DNA of 64,000 bases from DATKPE01 sp033854175 (lineage in GTDB: Bacteria; Bacteroidota; Ignavibacteria; UBA10030; SZUA-254): NCBI GenBank assembly GCA_033854175.1, contig JAWOKN010000018.1, positions 68,341-132,340 on the forward strand. The letters are read 5' to 3'. The translations under genes were made by a program, and so were the position numbers. Shown one piece after another: positions 8,956-16,479 of this stretch. The notes below the pieces were generated by a model. The model ran no database searches. It saw nothing but the letters and a program-made list of their open reading frames with translations, and was not told the origin of the DNA. Within the stretch, counting starts at the first letter, position 1; each line of letters opens with the position of its first letter.

Positions 8956-10134
8956 CTATCGTTCGACAATTAATCCGCTTGCCTCACCGCCGCCGATACA
9001 GATTGCGGCCATTCCCCGTTTCACACCCAGCCGTTTCATCGCAAATAACAGTGTCACAAGAATCCTCGCGCCGCTGGCTCCGATGGGATGACCGAGCGCC
9101 ACCGCCCCTCCCGCGACATTGACCTTCGCGGGATCCAGGCCGACCAGTTTGTTCACGGCAAGCGTCACAACAGAAAACGCCTCGTTGATCTCAAAAAGGT
9201 CGATATCCTCCTTCGACAGCCCGGCTTTCCCGAGAACCTTTTGAATGACATCTGCCGGCGCGGTGGTAAATTCAGCCGGTTTCCTGGCCGAAGAGCCGTA
9301 CGCGACGATCCTTGCAAGCGGTGAGCAGCCGATCTTCGATGCCGTCTCCGCCGTCATCATCACCACCGCCGCTGCACCGTCATTGATTTTCGAGGCGTTT
9401 GCAGCAGTGATCGTCCCGTCCTTTTTAAACGCCGGCTTGAGTGCGGGGATCTTTTCAAACTTCACCTTCCTCGGTTCCTCATCCTCACTGAAGAGGACCG
9501 GTTCACCCGATTTCTGCGGGACCGGGACCGGAACAATCTCCTCCCTGAAATATCCGCTCTTCTGGGCGCTTAACGTACGGTTGTAGCTTTCGACGGCAAA
9601 ACTGTCCTGATCAGCACGGGGGATCTGACATGCAGCGGCGCATTGTTCAGCAGCATCCCCCATGTGGAAATCGTTATACACATCCCAAAGTCCGTCTTTA
9701 ATCATGCCGTCAATGACCTGGCCATGCCCCATTCTGTACCCGCTTCTGGCCTTATCCAGCAGGTAAGGAACGTTTGACATGCTCTCCATTCCGCCTGCGA
9801 CCACAACATTGGCATCCCCGAGGCGCAGGGATTGGGCCCCAAGCATGATTGCCTTCAACCCTGAACCGCACACCTTGTTGACGGTCAGGCATTCGACACT
9901 CGTCGGTAACCCGGCAAAGATGGCGGCCTGACGTGCGGGAGCCTGACCCACACCAGCAGTCAACACACATCCCATGTTCACTTCATCAACGAGTTCAGGC
10001 TTGACACCAGACCGGCGGAGCGCTTCCCGAATCACCAGGGCACCTAGGTGCGGAGCGGTCAGTGAGGCCAGACCACCCCCAAATGACCCCACCGGAGTCC
10101 GGCATGCGCCGACGATGACAATATCATTATTCAA
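8956..10134 (-). CDS. Acetyl-CoA C-acetyltransferase (thiolase)
   Basis: The 392-residue protein is a full-length thiolase II. The nucleophilic Cys lies in NKVCGSGLKA, the second set in GGAVALGHPIGASGARI (His) and CIGGGEASGL (Cys). It condenses or cleaves acetoacetyl-CoA/3-ketoacyl-CoA. The start is a TTG at 10134: it gives the usual N-terminus MNNDIVIVGACRTPVG, sits about 25 bases after the predicted transcription start, and has an AAGGG-like ribosome site. It is the first gene of the fatty-acid operon. Confidence 0.93.
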   Translation of the reverse strand: MNNDIVIVGACRTPVGSFGGGLASLTAPHLGALVIREALRRSGVKPELVDEVNMGCVLTAGVGQAPARQAAIFAGLPTSVECLTVNKVCGSGLKAIMLGAQSLRLGDANVVVAGGMESMSNVPYLLDKARSGYRMGHGQVIDGMIKDGLWDVYNDFHMGDAAEQCAAACQIPRADQDSFAVESYNRTLSAQKSGYFREEIVPVPVPQKSGEPVLFSEDEEPRKVKFEKIPALKPAFKKDGTITAANASKINDGAAAVVMMTAETASKIGCSPLARIVAYGSSARKPAEFTTAPADVIQKVLGKAGLSKEDIDLFEINEAFSVVTLAVNKLVGLDPAKVNVAGGAVALGHPIGASGARILVTLLFAMKRLGVKRGMAAICIGGGEASGLIVER

Positions 10135-10165
10135 CGTGTAGACCCTTTTTTTTCGTGTTGCTGAA

Positions 10166-10194
10166 AAGTTACAATAATTTCATAAATTTTGCAA
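10166..10194 (-). promoter_or_regulatory. Promoter of the thiolase operon
   Basis: On the minus strand TTGCAA (10189-10194) and TAACTT (10166-10171) are 17 bases apart in an AT-rich stretch, placing transcription start about 25 bases before the TTG start codon of the thiolase gene. Confidence 0.55.
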
Positions 10195-10273
10195 TAAACG
10201 GAAGGACATTTTTTCGGAAATATCCACCCCCCACCGGGAAGCGGCTGCAAGCATCTTCCCCGGGCATAAAAAT

Positions 10274-10300
10274 AAAACCCGGCACGAGTGCCGGGCTTTA
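10274..10300 (-). terminator. Intrinsic terminator after the OmpA-family gene
   Basis: CCCGGCA (10278-10284) pairs with TGCCGGG (10289-10295) around a four-base loop, flanked by A and T runs that give a TTTTATTTTTA tail on the minus strand. It sits about 30 bases past the stop codon of the OmpA-family gene. Confidence 0.9.
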
Positions 10301-10327
10301 TCTGAATTGCGCCGGGTGGATGCGGGC

Positions 10328-11866
10328 CTATTTGAGTCTGACAAACTCGATCCGGCGGTTTTTCGCGCGCCCCGCCGCAGTCGAATTGTCAGCGATCGGC
10401 TTTGTAAAGCCGAATCCCTTTGTCGTGATTCTCGAACCCGCAATTCCTTTCTTGACAAGATATGCCTTCACCGCTTCAGCCCGGCCAACGGAGAGCTTCA
10501 TGTTGTATTTTGCCCCGCCAACGTTGTCGGTGTGACCGTGAATGGCAACCTCCGCCTCGGGATATTTCATCAGGCTCGCCGCAACCTGATCCAGAATACT
10601 TCTCGCGGTCGGGAGGAGTACAGTTTTGCCCGTCTCAAAATTCACGCCTTCCAGTATGATCCTCTCCCCCACGTTGATGATCGGAACGTCATCCGAGGGG
10701 TCAAGGGGATTTAATCCGAGCTGGATCTCTTTTCCATCGGGCATCCCGCCCCCATCAGTGTCCATCTTCAGGGGATCAGTATGATATTTCAGGACTTCGT
10801 CGCCATCGGTCAAACCATCACCGTCGGTATCCTTGTTCAGAGGGTCGGTGTGATACTTCAGGACCTCGTCGCCATCGGTCAAACCATCACCGTCAGTATC
10901 CTTGTTCAACGGATCGGTATGATATTTCAGGACCTCGTCGCCATCGGTCAAACCATCACCGTCAGTATCCTTGTTCAACGGGTCGGTGTGGTATTTCAGG
11001 ACTTCTTCGCCATCGCTCAATCCGTCACCGTCGGTATCATACTTCAAGGGATCAGTGTGATATTTCAGGACCTCATCCCCATCGCTCAATCCGTCACCAT
11101 CGGTGTCCCATTTCAGCGGATCCGTGTGATAGATGTGAACCTCTTCACCATCCTTGAGACCATCACCATCGGTATCCGGATTGTTGGGATCCGTGCCAAT
11201 CTGCTTCTCTTCATCATTGGTGAGACCATCACGGTCGGGATCATTATCGAACGGCTTCAGGAAGGATGTGATGGTCAGGCCGAAACTCCAGTAGGTATCA
11301 TTCGACCCCGATTTGATGTCATCGAGGTTGTCCGTCGAAAGTGCGTGATAGCTTGCCTGGATGCCGAACGACGTGACATCGGAAACCATGAACTGTATAC
11401 CCCCGCCCAGGGGGATTTCCGAGGTCAGGTGTCCATACTCGTTATTCGCGTTTCTCGGGAGCGGCAAATCCTGCTGGTTGAGCGGATCAAAATAGAGTAA
11501 ACCCGCGCCGGCGAAAGCGTAGGGCTGAAATTTCTGGGTTTTGGTGAAATTGATGATCAGACGGGCATCGATGGGAACAAGTGTCGAGGAAAAATAATGG
11601 AGGCCATCATCGGCAGCCAGACGCCCCAGACCCACACCCCCCTCGATGGCAAAGAAAGGCGAGGCGTAATACCTCACGAATGCTCTTCCAAGGGGATACA
11701 TCCGGTGCTCTGGTATATCCGTATACGGAGTCCCCTCCCCGAGGTAGATGCCAATACCTACATTCCCTTCAGTTTCAGTTTTATCCGGGAGAACCTGAGC
11801 GAGGATGCGACAATTCGTCATCACGACCATGAGGATGACCGTCAGAACCCATCTGGATGTTTTCAT
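10328..11866 (-). CDS. OmpA-family outer-membrane protein with thrombospondin type 3 repeats
   Basis: The 512-residue protein has a signal peptide (to about residue 24), an N-terminal beta-barrel (about 30-205), a rod of eight thrombospondin type 3-like repeats (about 209-391) of the form DTDGDGLTDGDEVLKYHTDP, and a C-terminal OmpA domain (about 395-512) with the peptidoglycan-binding stretch IHGHTDNVGGAKYNMKLS and RAKNRRIEFV. The Asp-rich repeats are expected to bind calcium. It should anchor the outer membrane to peptidoglycan with a calcium-stiffened spacer. It has its own promoter 30 bases upstream and a strong terminator, so it is monocistronic. Confidence 0.93.
   Translation of the reverse strand: MKTSRWVLTVILMVVMTNCRILAQVLPDKTETEGNVGIGIYLGEGTPYTDIPEHRMYPLGRAFVRYYASPFFAIEGGVGLGRLAADDGLHYFSSTLVPIDARLIINFTKTQKFQPYAFAGAGLLYFDPLNQQDLPLPRNANNEYGHLTSEIPLGGGIQFMVSDVTSFGIQASYHALSTDNLDDIKSGSNDTYWSFGLTITSFLKPFDNDPDRDGLTNDEEKQIGTDPNNPDTDGDGLKDGEEVHIYHTDPLKWDTDGDGLSDGDEVLKYHTDPLKYDTDGDGLSDGEEVLKYHTDPLNKDTDGDGLTDGDEVLKYHTDPLNKDTDGDGLTDGDEVLKYHTDPLNKDTDGDGLTDGDEVLKYHTDPLKMDTDGGGMPDGKEIQLGLNPLDPSDDVPIINVGERIILEGVNFETGKTVLLPTARSILDQVAASLMKYPEAEVAIHGHTDNVGGAKYNMKLSVGRAEAVKAYLVKKGIAGSRITTKGFGFTKPIADNSTAAGRAKNRRIEFVRLK
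10690..11242 (-). repeat. Coding tandem repeat, 69-bp unit (thrombospondin type 3 rod)
   Basis: Eight units of 22-23 codons lie head to tail inside the OmpA-family gene. The central units, roughly 10770-11060, are almost identical at DNA level, while the outer units have diverged. Such identity indicates recent unit duplication or conversion and makes the copy number likely to vary between strains. Confidence 0.85.
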
Positions 11867-11895
11867 ACTGGCCTGTGTTGTTTGGAACCCACGGC

Positions 11896-11924
11896 AATTT
11901 ACGGCTTGCAGAAATGAAAGTCAA
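11896..11924 (-). promoter_or_regulatory. Promoter of the OmpA-family gene
   Basis: On the minus strand TTGACT (11919-11924) and TAAATT (11896-11901) are separated by 17 bases. The predicted start gives a leader of about 22 bases before the ATG at 11866. Confidence 0.75.
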
Positions 11925-11973
11925 GCATCCATTTCACCTAAAAACCACTAAAATGGAGTAAATCAGGAAGATT

Positions 11974-13227
11974 TCAGCTGTTCATGGAGCGGAGGAACTC
12001 TTTGTTGGTCTTCGTCCCACGCATTTTTTCGAGGGCAAATTCCATGGCCTCAACGGTTGAAAAATCACTGAGTAATTTGCGGAGGATCCATACCCTGTTC
12101 AGCTCGTCAGCTTCCAGCAATAACTCCTCTTTTCGTGTACCGGAGCGGTTCACATCTATTGCCGGGAACATCCGGCGGTCGCTCAGTTTACGATCCAGGA
12201 TGATTTCCATATTGCCCGTACCTTTGAATTCCTCGAAGATCACCTCATCCATCCGGCTCCCGGTTTCAATCAAGGCTGTCGCTATGATGGTGAGACTCCC
12301 CCCTTCCTCCACATTCCGTGCAGCACCGAAAAAGCGTTTTGGACGGTGGAGCGCATTTGCATCAACGCCTCCCGACAGGATCTTGCCGCTGTGAGGGACA
12401 ACCGTGTTGTGTGCCCGGGCGAGCCGGGTGATACTGTCGAGAAGAATTACAACATCCTTTTTGGCCTCCACCAGGCGTTTTGCCTTCTCAAGAACCATGT
12501 CGGCAACCTGAACGTGGCGTTCCGGGGGCTCGTCAAATGTCGAACTGACGACCTCGGCGTTCACCGACCGCTCCATGTCCGTCACCTCCTCGGGTCGTTC
12601 ATCGATCAGAAGAACGATGAGGAAAATCTCCGGATGGTTGCGTAAGACGCTGTTTGCGATTTTCTGGAGCAAAATGGTTTTCCCCGCCTTGGGAGGCGAA
12701 ACGATCATTCCGCGCTGGCCCTTCCCGAGGGGAGTAAGGAGATCCATGATCCGCATGGAATATTCGCCCGGTGCAGTCTCGAGTTTAATACGGTTATTGG
12801 GGTAAAGTGGTGTGAGGTTGTCGAAGAGGACCCGCTCCCTGATGGCATCCGGGTTCTCATCGTTCACGGCCTCAACACGCAGAAGCGCAAAAAAGCGCTC
12901 TCCCTCCTTGGGCGGACGTACCTGACCGGTCACCGAATCACCGGTCCGGAGGTTGAATTTCTTGATCTGCGACGGTGAAACATAGATGTCGTCGGGGGAG
13001 GGAAGATAGTTGTAGTCGACCGACCGGAGAAAACCGTAACCGTCCGGCAACACCTCGAGGACCCCCTTGCTGAATGTAAGACCGTCTTTTTCCGTCTGGG
13101 CTTCCAGGATCTTGAAAATCATATCCTGTTTCCGCAGATCGGCATAGCCGGTGATGTTCAGCTCCTTGGCGATCTTGGTGAGTTCAGAAATCTTTTTGGA
13201 TTTCAGCTCGGCAATGTCCATTGGCAT
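11974..13227 (-). CDS. rho: Transcription termination factor Rho
   Basis: The 417-residue protein is a compact Rho without a long insertion. It has the N-terminal helical RhoN domain (IAELKSKKISELTKIAKELN), the cold-shock-like RNA-binding domain (GVLEVLPDGYGFLRS), and the RecA-type motor with Walker A (PPKAGKTILLQ), Walker B (DVVILLDSITRLARA) and the loop regions RKLSDRRMFPAIDVNRSGTR. It is a hexameric ATP-driven RNA translocase that ends transcription of untranslated RNA. Two in-frame ATGs (13227 and 13221) are possible starts. A leader of about 170 bases follows its promoter, which leaves room for the autoregulation known for rho genes, though no specific element was recognised. Confidence 0.97.
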   Translation of the reverse strand: MPMDIAELKSKKISELTKIAKELNITGYADLRKQDMIFKILEAQTEKDGLTFSKGVLEVLPDGYGFLRSVDYNYLPSPDDIYVSPSQIKKFNLRTGDSVTGQVRPPKEGERFFALLRVEAVNDENPDAIRERVLFDNLTPLYPNNRIKLETAPGEYSMRIMDLLTPLGKGQRGMIVSPPKAGKTILLQKIANSVLRNHPEIFLIVLLIDERPEEVTDMERSVNAEVVSSTFDEPPERHVQVADMVLEKAKRLVEAKKDVVILLDSITRLARAHNTVVPHSGKILSGGVDANALHRPKRFFGAARNVEEGGSLTIIATALIETGSRMDEVIFEEFKGTGNMEIILDRKLSDRRMFPAIDVNRSGTRKEELLLEADELNRVWILRKLLSDFSTVEAMEFALEKMRGTKTNKEFLRSMNS

Positions 13228-13401
13228 GGCTTTTCGACACCCTTAAAGAATGAAAAGGATTTGTTTAAAGAACTATTCGACACAGAATGATCTTATCCGA
13301 TCACTGCACGTACAAATTCTGAGGAAAAATCCGATGTGTTAAGTGGTAGTTTAGAGTTTACAATCAGGGAAGTTTTTGTGCTTCCTGGATACAACAAATA
13401 C

Positions 13402-13430
13402 AATATAAACCCCCTATTCCTCAAAGTCAA
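13402..13430 (-). promoter_or_regulatory. Promoter of rho
   Basis: On the minus strand TTGACT (13425-13430) and TATATT (13402-13407) are separated by 17 bases, directly after the end of folC, so rho can be transcribed separately from the folC operon. Confidence 0.75.
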
Positions 13431-13433
13431 GTT

Positions 13434-14723
13434 TTAACGCGCACAATTAAGGAATTTTAATGCCTCCCCGGCGACATAATGCGATCCGGTTATCAGCACC
13501 GGCTCACCGGGCCTCCGCTCCGCAAATCCCATCCGGACACCGTTGTCCACCGTATGACCATCCACTCCCTTGAATCCTCTGGCGTGGAGGAATTTTATAA
13601 TTTCCCGGCTTCCGAGCGCACGGGGTGTCCGGGGTTCAACCGCAATGATCAACCGGCTGTGGCCGTACAAGTGTTCCAGCATACCACCGTAATCCTTGTC
13701 TTTCATCGCTCCGAATACCACCAGCCATCTGCCAGGCAGTACGTTACCCAGTGATGCCGTCGCCGCAGCCATTCCATGGGGGTTGTGGGCGACATCCAGA
13801 ATGACGGGGGGATTTTTTTGAAGAATCTCAAGCCGCGCCCGAAGACCGGATAATCGGCGGATCTCCGATAAACCGCGTATCATGCTCCCGGCCGTGAGCC
13901 GGTTCCGGATGCCGCACGGGAGGAGCTCAACGGCCGAGAGCGCTGTTTCAACATTCTCCGCCTGATGGTCACCCGGAAGCTCTACCATCACCTCCGGCAG
14001 CTTGTGCCGGGGCGTCGTCAGGGATAGGAGAAGACCGTCCAAACCGCGCTGCAGGATTTCTGCCCGTACGAGATCCCTGCTCTGATGAAGTGCCGCCTGC
14101 CGTGACCGGGCAATCGCGCGTAACTGATGAAAAACAGACTTCATCCTCACCCCCGTAACCGCGGGAACACCCGGTTTTATGATCCCCCCCTTTTCACGGG
14201 CTATCGCATGCAGGGTCGTCCCGAGATATTCCATGTGATCGAGACCGATGTTGGTGATGACCGATACGAGCGGTTGTACGACGTTGGTGGCATCGAGTCT
14301 GCCCCCAAGACCTGTCTCAATCACCGCGATATCCACTCCGGCATCCCGGAAATATTCGAAGGCGATCGCCGTCGTCGCCTCGAAAAATGTCGCCCTGGTC
14401 TTCCGGATGACCGGTTCGAGTGCCCGGGTCAAGGTGACGACCGCATCAAGCGGAATCGGCTTGCCATCCACCCGGATCCGTTCGGAAAAATCTGCAAGGT
14501 GCGGTGACGTATAAAGACCCGTCCGGTATCCTGCCGCAGTCAGCATGGCCGCGAGCATGGAGGAGACCGATCCTTTTCCGTTCGTGCCGGCGATGTGAAT
14601 TGTCGGATACGATCTCTCCGGGTGACCGGTCACAGCAAGGAGCCTCGTGATGTTCTCCAAACCCGCTTTGATGCCGAAAAGCTGCAGGCCATAGAGGAAG
14701 CGTATGGCAGACGAGGATGTCAT
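13434..14723 (-). CDS. folC: Folylpolyglutamate synthase / dihydrofolate synthase
   Basis: The Mur-ligase-type enzyme adds glutamate to dihydropteroate and folates. Seen are the ATP-binding loop (HIAGTNGKGSVSSML), the folate-site stretch (GLYTSPHLADFSERIRV), the Mur-family GLGGRLDATN region and the C-terminal domain motif ILDVAHNPHGM. The frame extends 55 codons further upstream, but that part runs into pyrD and has no family similarity; the ATG at 14723 gives the normal N-terminus (SSAIRFLYGLQLFGIKAGLE) and 429 residues, 25 bases after the pyrD stop. It closes a minus-strand operon with pyrK and pyrD. Confidence 0.94.
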   Translation of the reverse strand: MTSSSAIRFLYGLQLFGIKAGLENITRLLAVTGHPERSYPTIHIAGTNGKGSVSSMLAAMLTAAGYRTGLYTSPHLADFSERIRVDGKPIPLDAVVTLTRALEPVIRKTRATFFEATTAIAFEYFRDAGVDIAVIETGLGGRLDATNVVQPLVSVITNIGLDHMEYLGTTLHAIAREKGGIIKPGVPAVTGVRMKSVFHQLRAIARSRQAALHQSRDLVRAEILQRGLDGLLLSLTTPRHKLPEVMVELPGDHQAENVETALSAVELLPCGIRNRLTAGSMIRGLSEIRRLSGLRARLEILQKNPPVILDVAHNPHGMAAATASLGNVLPGRWLVVFGAMKDKDYGGMLEHLYGHSRLIIAVEPRTPRALGSREIIKFLHARGFKGVDGHTVDNGVRMGFAERRPGEPVLITGSHYVAGEALKFLNCAR

Positions 14724-14748
14724 CGTTCTGTCATTCCGGGTGCGTGGT

Positions 14749-15693
14749 TCAGAGCCAGCTGTGGAGTACAGAATGTTCCCTGGAGATTTCAACGGAACCG
14801 ATGAGCTGCCGGACGGATCGAAGATTCCTTTCCTCGCAATATCTGAGGATGCCATCCGCAACCCTTGGAGCTGTTGCGGGATCGACAAAGTTCGCTGTCC
14901 CTATCTGGACAGCCGTGGCTCCGGCAAGCAGAAATTCAATCGCATCCTCGGCATGGACGATCCCACCGATGCCGATAATCGGAATCGCAACGGCCTGGGC
15001 GATCTCAAAGACCTTTGCGAGGGCGATCGGTTTTATCGCCGGACCCGAGAGTCCACCGGTCGCGGTCGACAGTTTCGGCCTCCGTGTCCGGATGTCGATC
15101 GCCATGCCGATGACGGTGTTGATCACCGATACTGCATCGGCTCCTTCGTCTTTCACCGCACGGGCAAAATCGGAGATGTGGGTCACGTTCGGTGTGAGTT
15201 TGATGATCAATGCCCGTTTTGTCAGCGAGCGCACACTCTTGGTGATTTCCGCGGTCATGCGGCAATCGGTTCCAAAACTTAATCCGCCTTCCTTGACGTT
15301 GGGGCAGGAGACATTGATTTCATAGCCGTCAACTCCCTCCTGGGCCTCAAGGATCCTCACAACGGTGCAGTACTCATCAATGCTGCTTGCCGCAACATTG
15401 ACAATGATGCGCGTTGTGAGTCCGCGGAGGAACGGCAATTTTTCCTCGACAAACCTCTCGACACCGATGTTCGCAAGCCCGATCGAGTTCAACATCCCCC
15501 CGGTTGTCTCCGCTATGCGCGGCGGAGGGTTTCCATCTCTCGGCTTCAGGGAAAGGGACTTCGTGACGATCCCCCCCAGACGGTTCAGGTCGACAAGATC
15601 CTTGCATTCGTCCCCGTACCCGAACGTCCCTGACGCGACGAGGACGGGGTTCTCAAACGTGACGTTACCGATGGTGATTTTCTGGTCGGTCAT
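14749..15693 (-). CDS. pyrD: Dihydroorotate dehydrogenase, class 1B catalytic subunit
   Basis: The 314-residue FMN protein carries the class 1 nucleophile Cys in YEINVSCPNVKEGG, the N-terminal motif ITIGNVTFENPVLVASGTFG, and the phosphate-binding C-terminal stretch PIIGIGGIVHAEDAIEFLLAGA. It oxidises dihydroorotate to orotate in pyrimidine synthesis. The presence of pyrK directly upstream (its TGA stop abuts this ATG) marks it as the NAD-dependent 1B type that works as a PyrD-PyrK heterotetramer. Confidence 0.96.
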   Translation of the reverse strand: MTDQKITIGNVTFENPVLVASGTFGYGDECKDLVDLNRLGGIVTKSLSLKPRDGNPPPRIAETTGGMLNSIGLANIGVERFVEEKLPFLRGLTTRIIVNVAASSIDEYCTVVRILEAQEGVDGYEINVSCPNVKEGGLSFGTDCRMTAEITKSVRSLTKRALIIKLTPNVTHISDFARAVKDEGADAVSVINTVIGMAIDIRTRRPKLSTATGGLSGPAIKPIALAKVFEIAQAVAIPIIGIGGIVHAEDAIEFLLAGATAVQIGTANFVDPATAPRVADGILRYCEERNLRSVRQLIGSVEISREHSVLHSWL

Positions 15694-16464
15694 TCAGGTT
15701 AAACGGATTGATGTCATGTCAAACACGGTGCCGTCCTTGCAGATCAGGGCGTACTTTTTAGGACCGCCGGCAAGTTCAACCGGACAGCCCTGACAGATAC
15801 CGATTCCGCACGCCATCACGCTCTCCAGCGAAGCTTCGCCCGGAAGCGAGAATTCCTGCACGAGCCCCATGAGGGATTTTATCATCGGGGTCGGTCCGCA
15901 TGCAAAAAGTTTTCTCCTCGCACCGGCCTTTTCCGTCGTGAGATACTGACGGAGACACTCCACGACGGTCCCATGAAATCCTTCCGTTCCGTCATCGGTC
16001 GCGGTGTGGAGATTGACGAGGTGATTCCCGACAATCTGATCTTGTGTCCTGGCGCCAAGGAACGTTTGAACCTCCTTCCCGCGGGAAAGAACGGCCTCGG
16101 TCAGAATCGGCAGCGGTGCAACGCCGAGTCCGCCGCCGAGAAGAAGCGCGGTGTCATACTCATCGTCGGTTCGAAATGGCACCCCCAGAGGGCCGAGAAT
16201 GTCAAGAGAATCCCCGGGTCGGACCTGGGAAAGAAGCGAGGTACCGATGCCGATGACACCGAAAAGAATTGTTATATCCGAACCCTCCCGGCGATAGACG
16301 GAGAAGGGCCTGCGCAAGAAAGGAACGCCGAGTTCATTCACCTTGATGTTCAGAAACTGGCCTGGTTGCACGACAGCAGCGATGCGTGGAGCTTTGAGCG
16401 TGACACTACAGAGGTCCCTCCCGGCAGAGGCGACGCCAACAACGGGCGCGTGGGTCTGGATCAT
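15694..16464 (-). CDS. pyrK: Dihydroorotate dehydrogenase electron-transfer subunit
   Basis: The 256-residue protein has an N-terminal FAD-binding barrel (FLRRPFSVYRREG), an NAD-binding domain (LLLGGGLGVAPLPIL) and a C-terminal four-Cys [2Fe-2S] cluster site (ACGIGICQGCPVEL followed by the last Cys in ICKDG). It passes electrons from PyrD's FMN to NAD. Its start lies 15 bases after the stop of the PorW-like lipoprotein gene, so it seems to be read with it. Confidence 0.96.
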   Translation of the reverse strand: MIQTHAPVVGVASAGRDLCSVTLKAPRIAAVVQPGQFLNIKVNELGVPFLRRPFSVYRREGSDITILFGVIGIGTSLLSQVRPGDSLDILGPLGVPFRTDDEYDTALLLGGGLGVAPLPILTEAVLSRGKEVQTFLGARTQDQIVGNHLVNLHTATDDGTEGFHGTVVECLRQYLTTEKAGARRKLFACGPTPMIKSLMGLVQEFSLPGEASLESVMACGIGICQGCPVELAGGPKKYALICKDGTVFDMTSIRLT

Positions 16465-16479
16465 CGAAGGTTTACAGGA

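Noticed and set aside
10770..11060. CRISPR-like regularly spaced identical units
   Set aside because: The units are contiguous 69-bp coding repeats without spacers, in frame within the OmpA protein.
10781..11500. Long repetitive plus-strand frame opposite the OmpA gene
   Set aside because: It is the antisense of the thrombospondin type 3 repeats; its repetitive product comes only from the coding repeat on the other strand.
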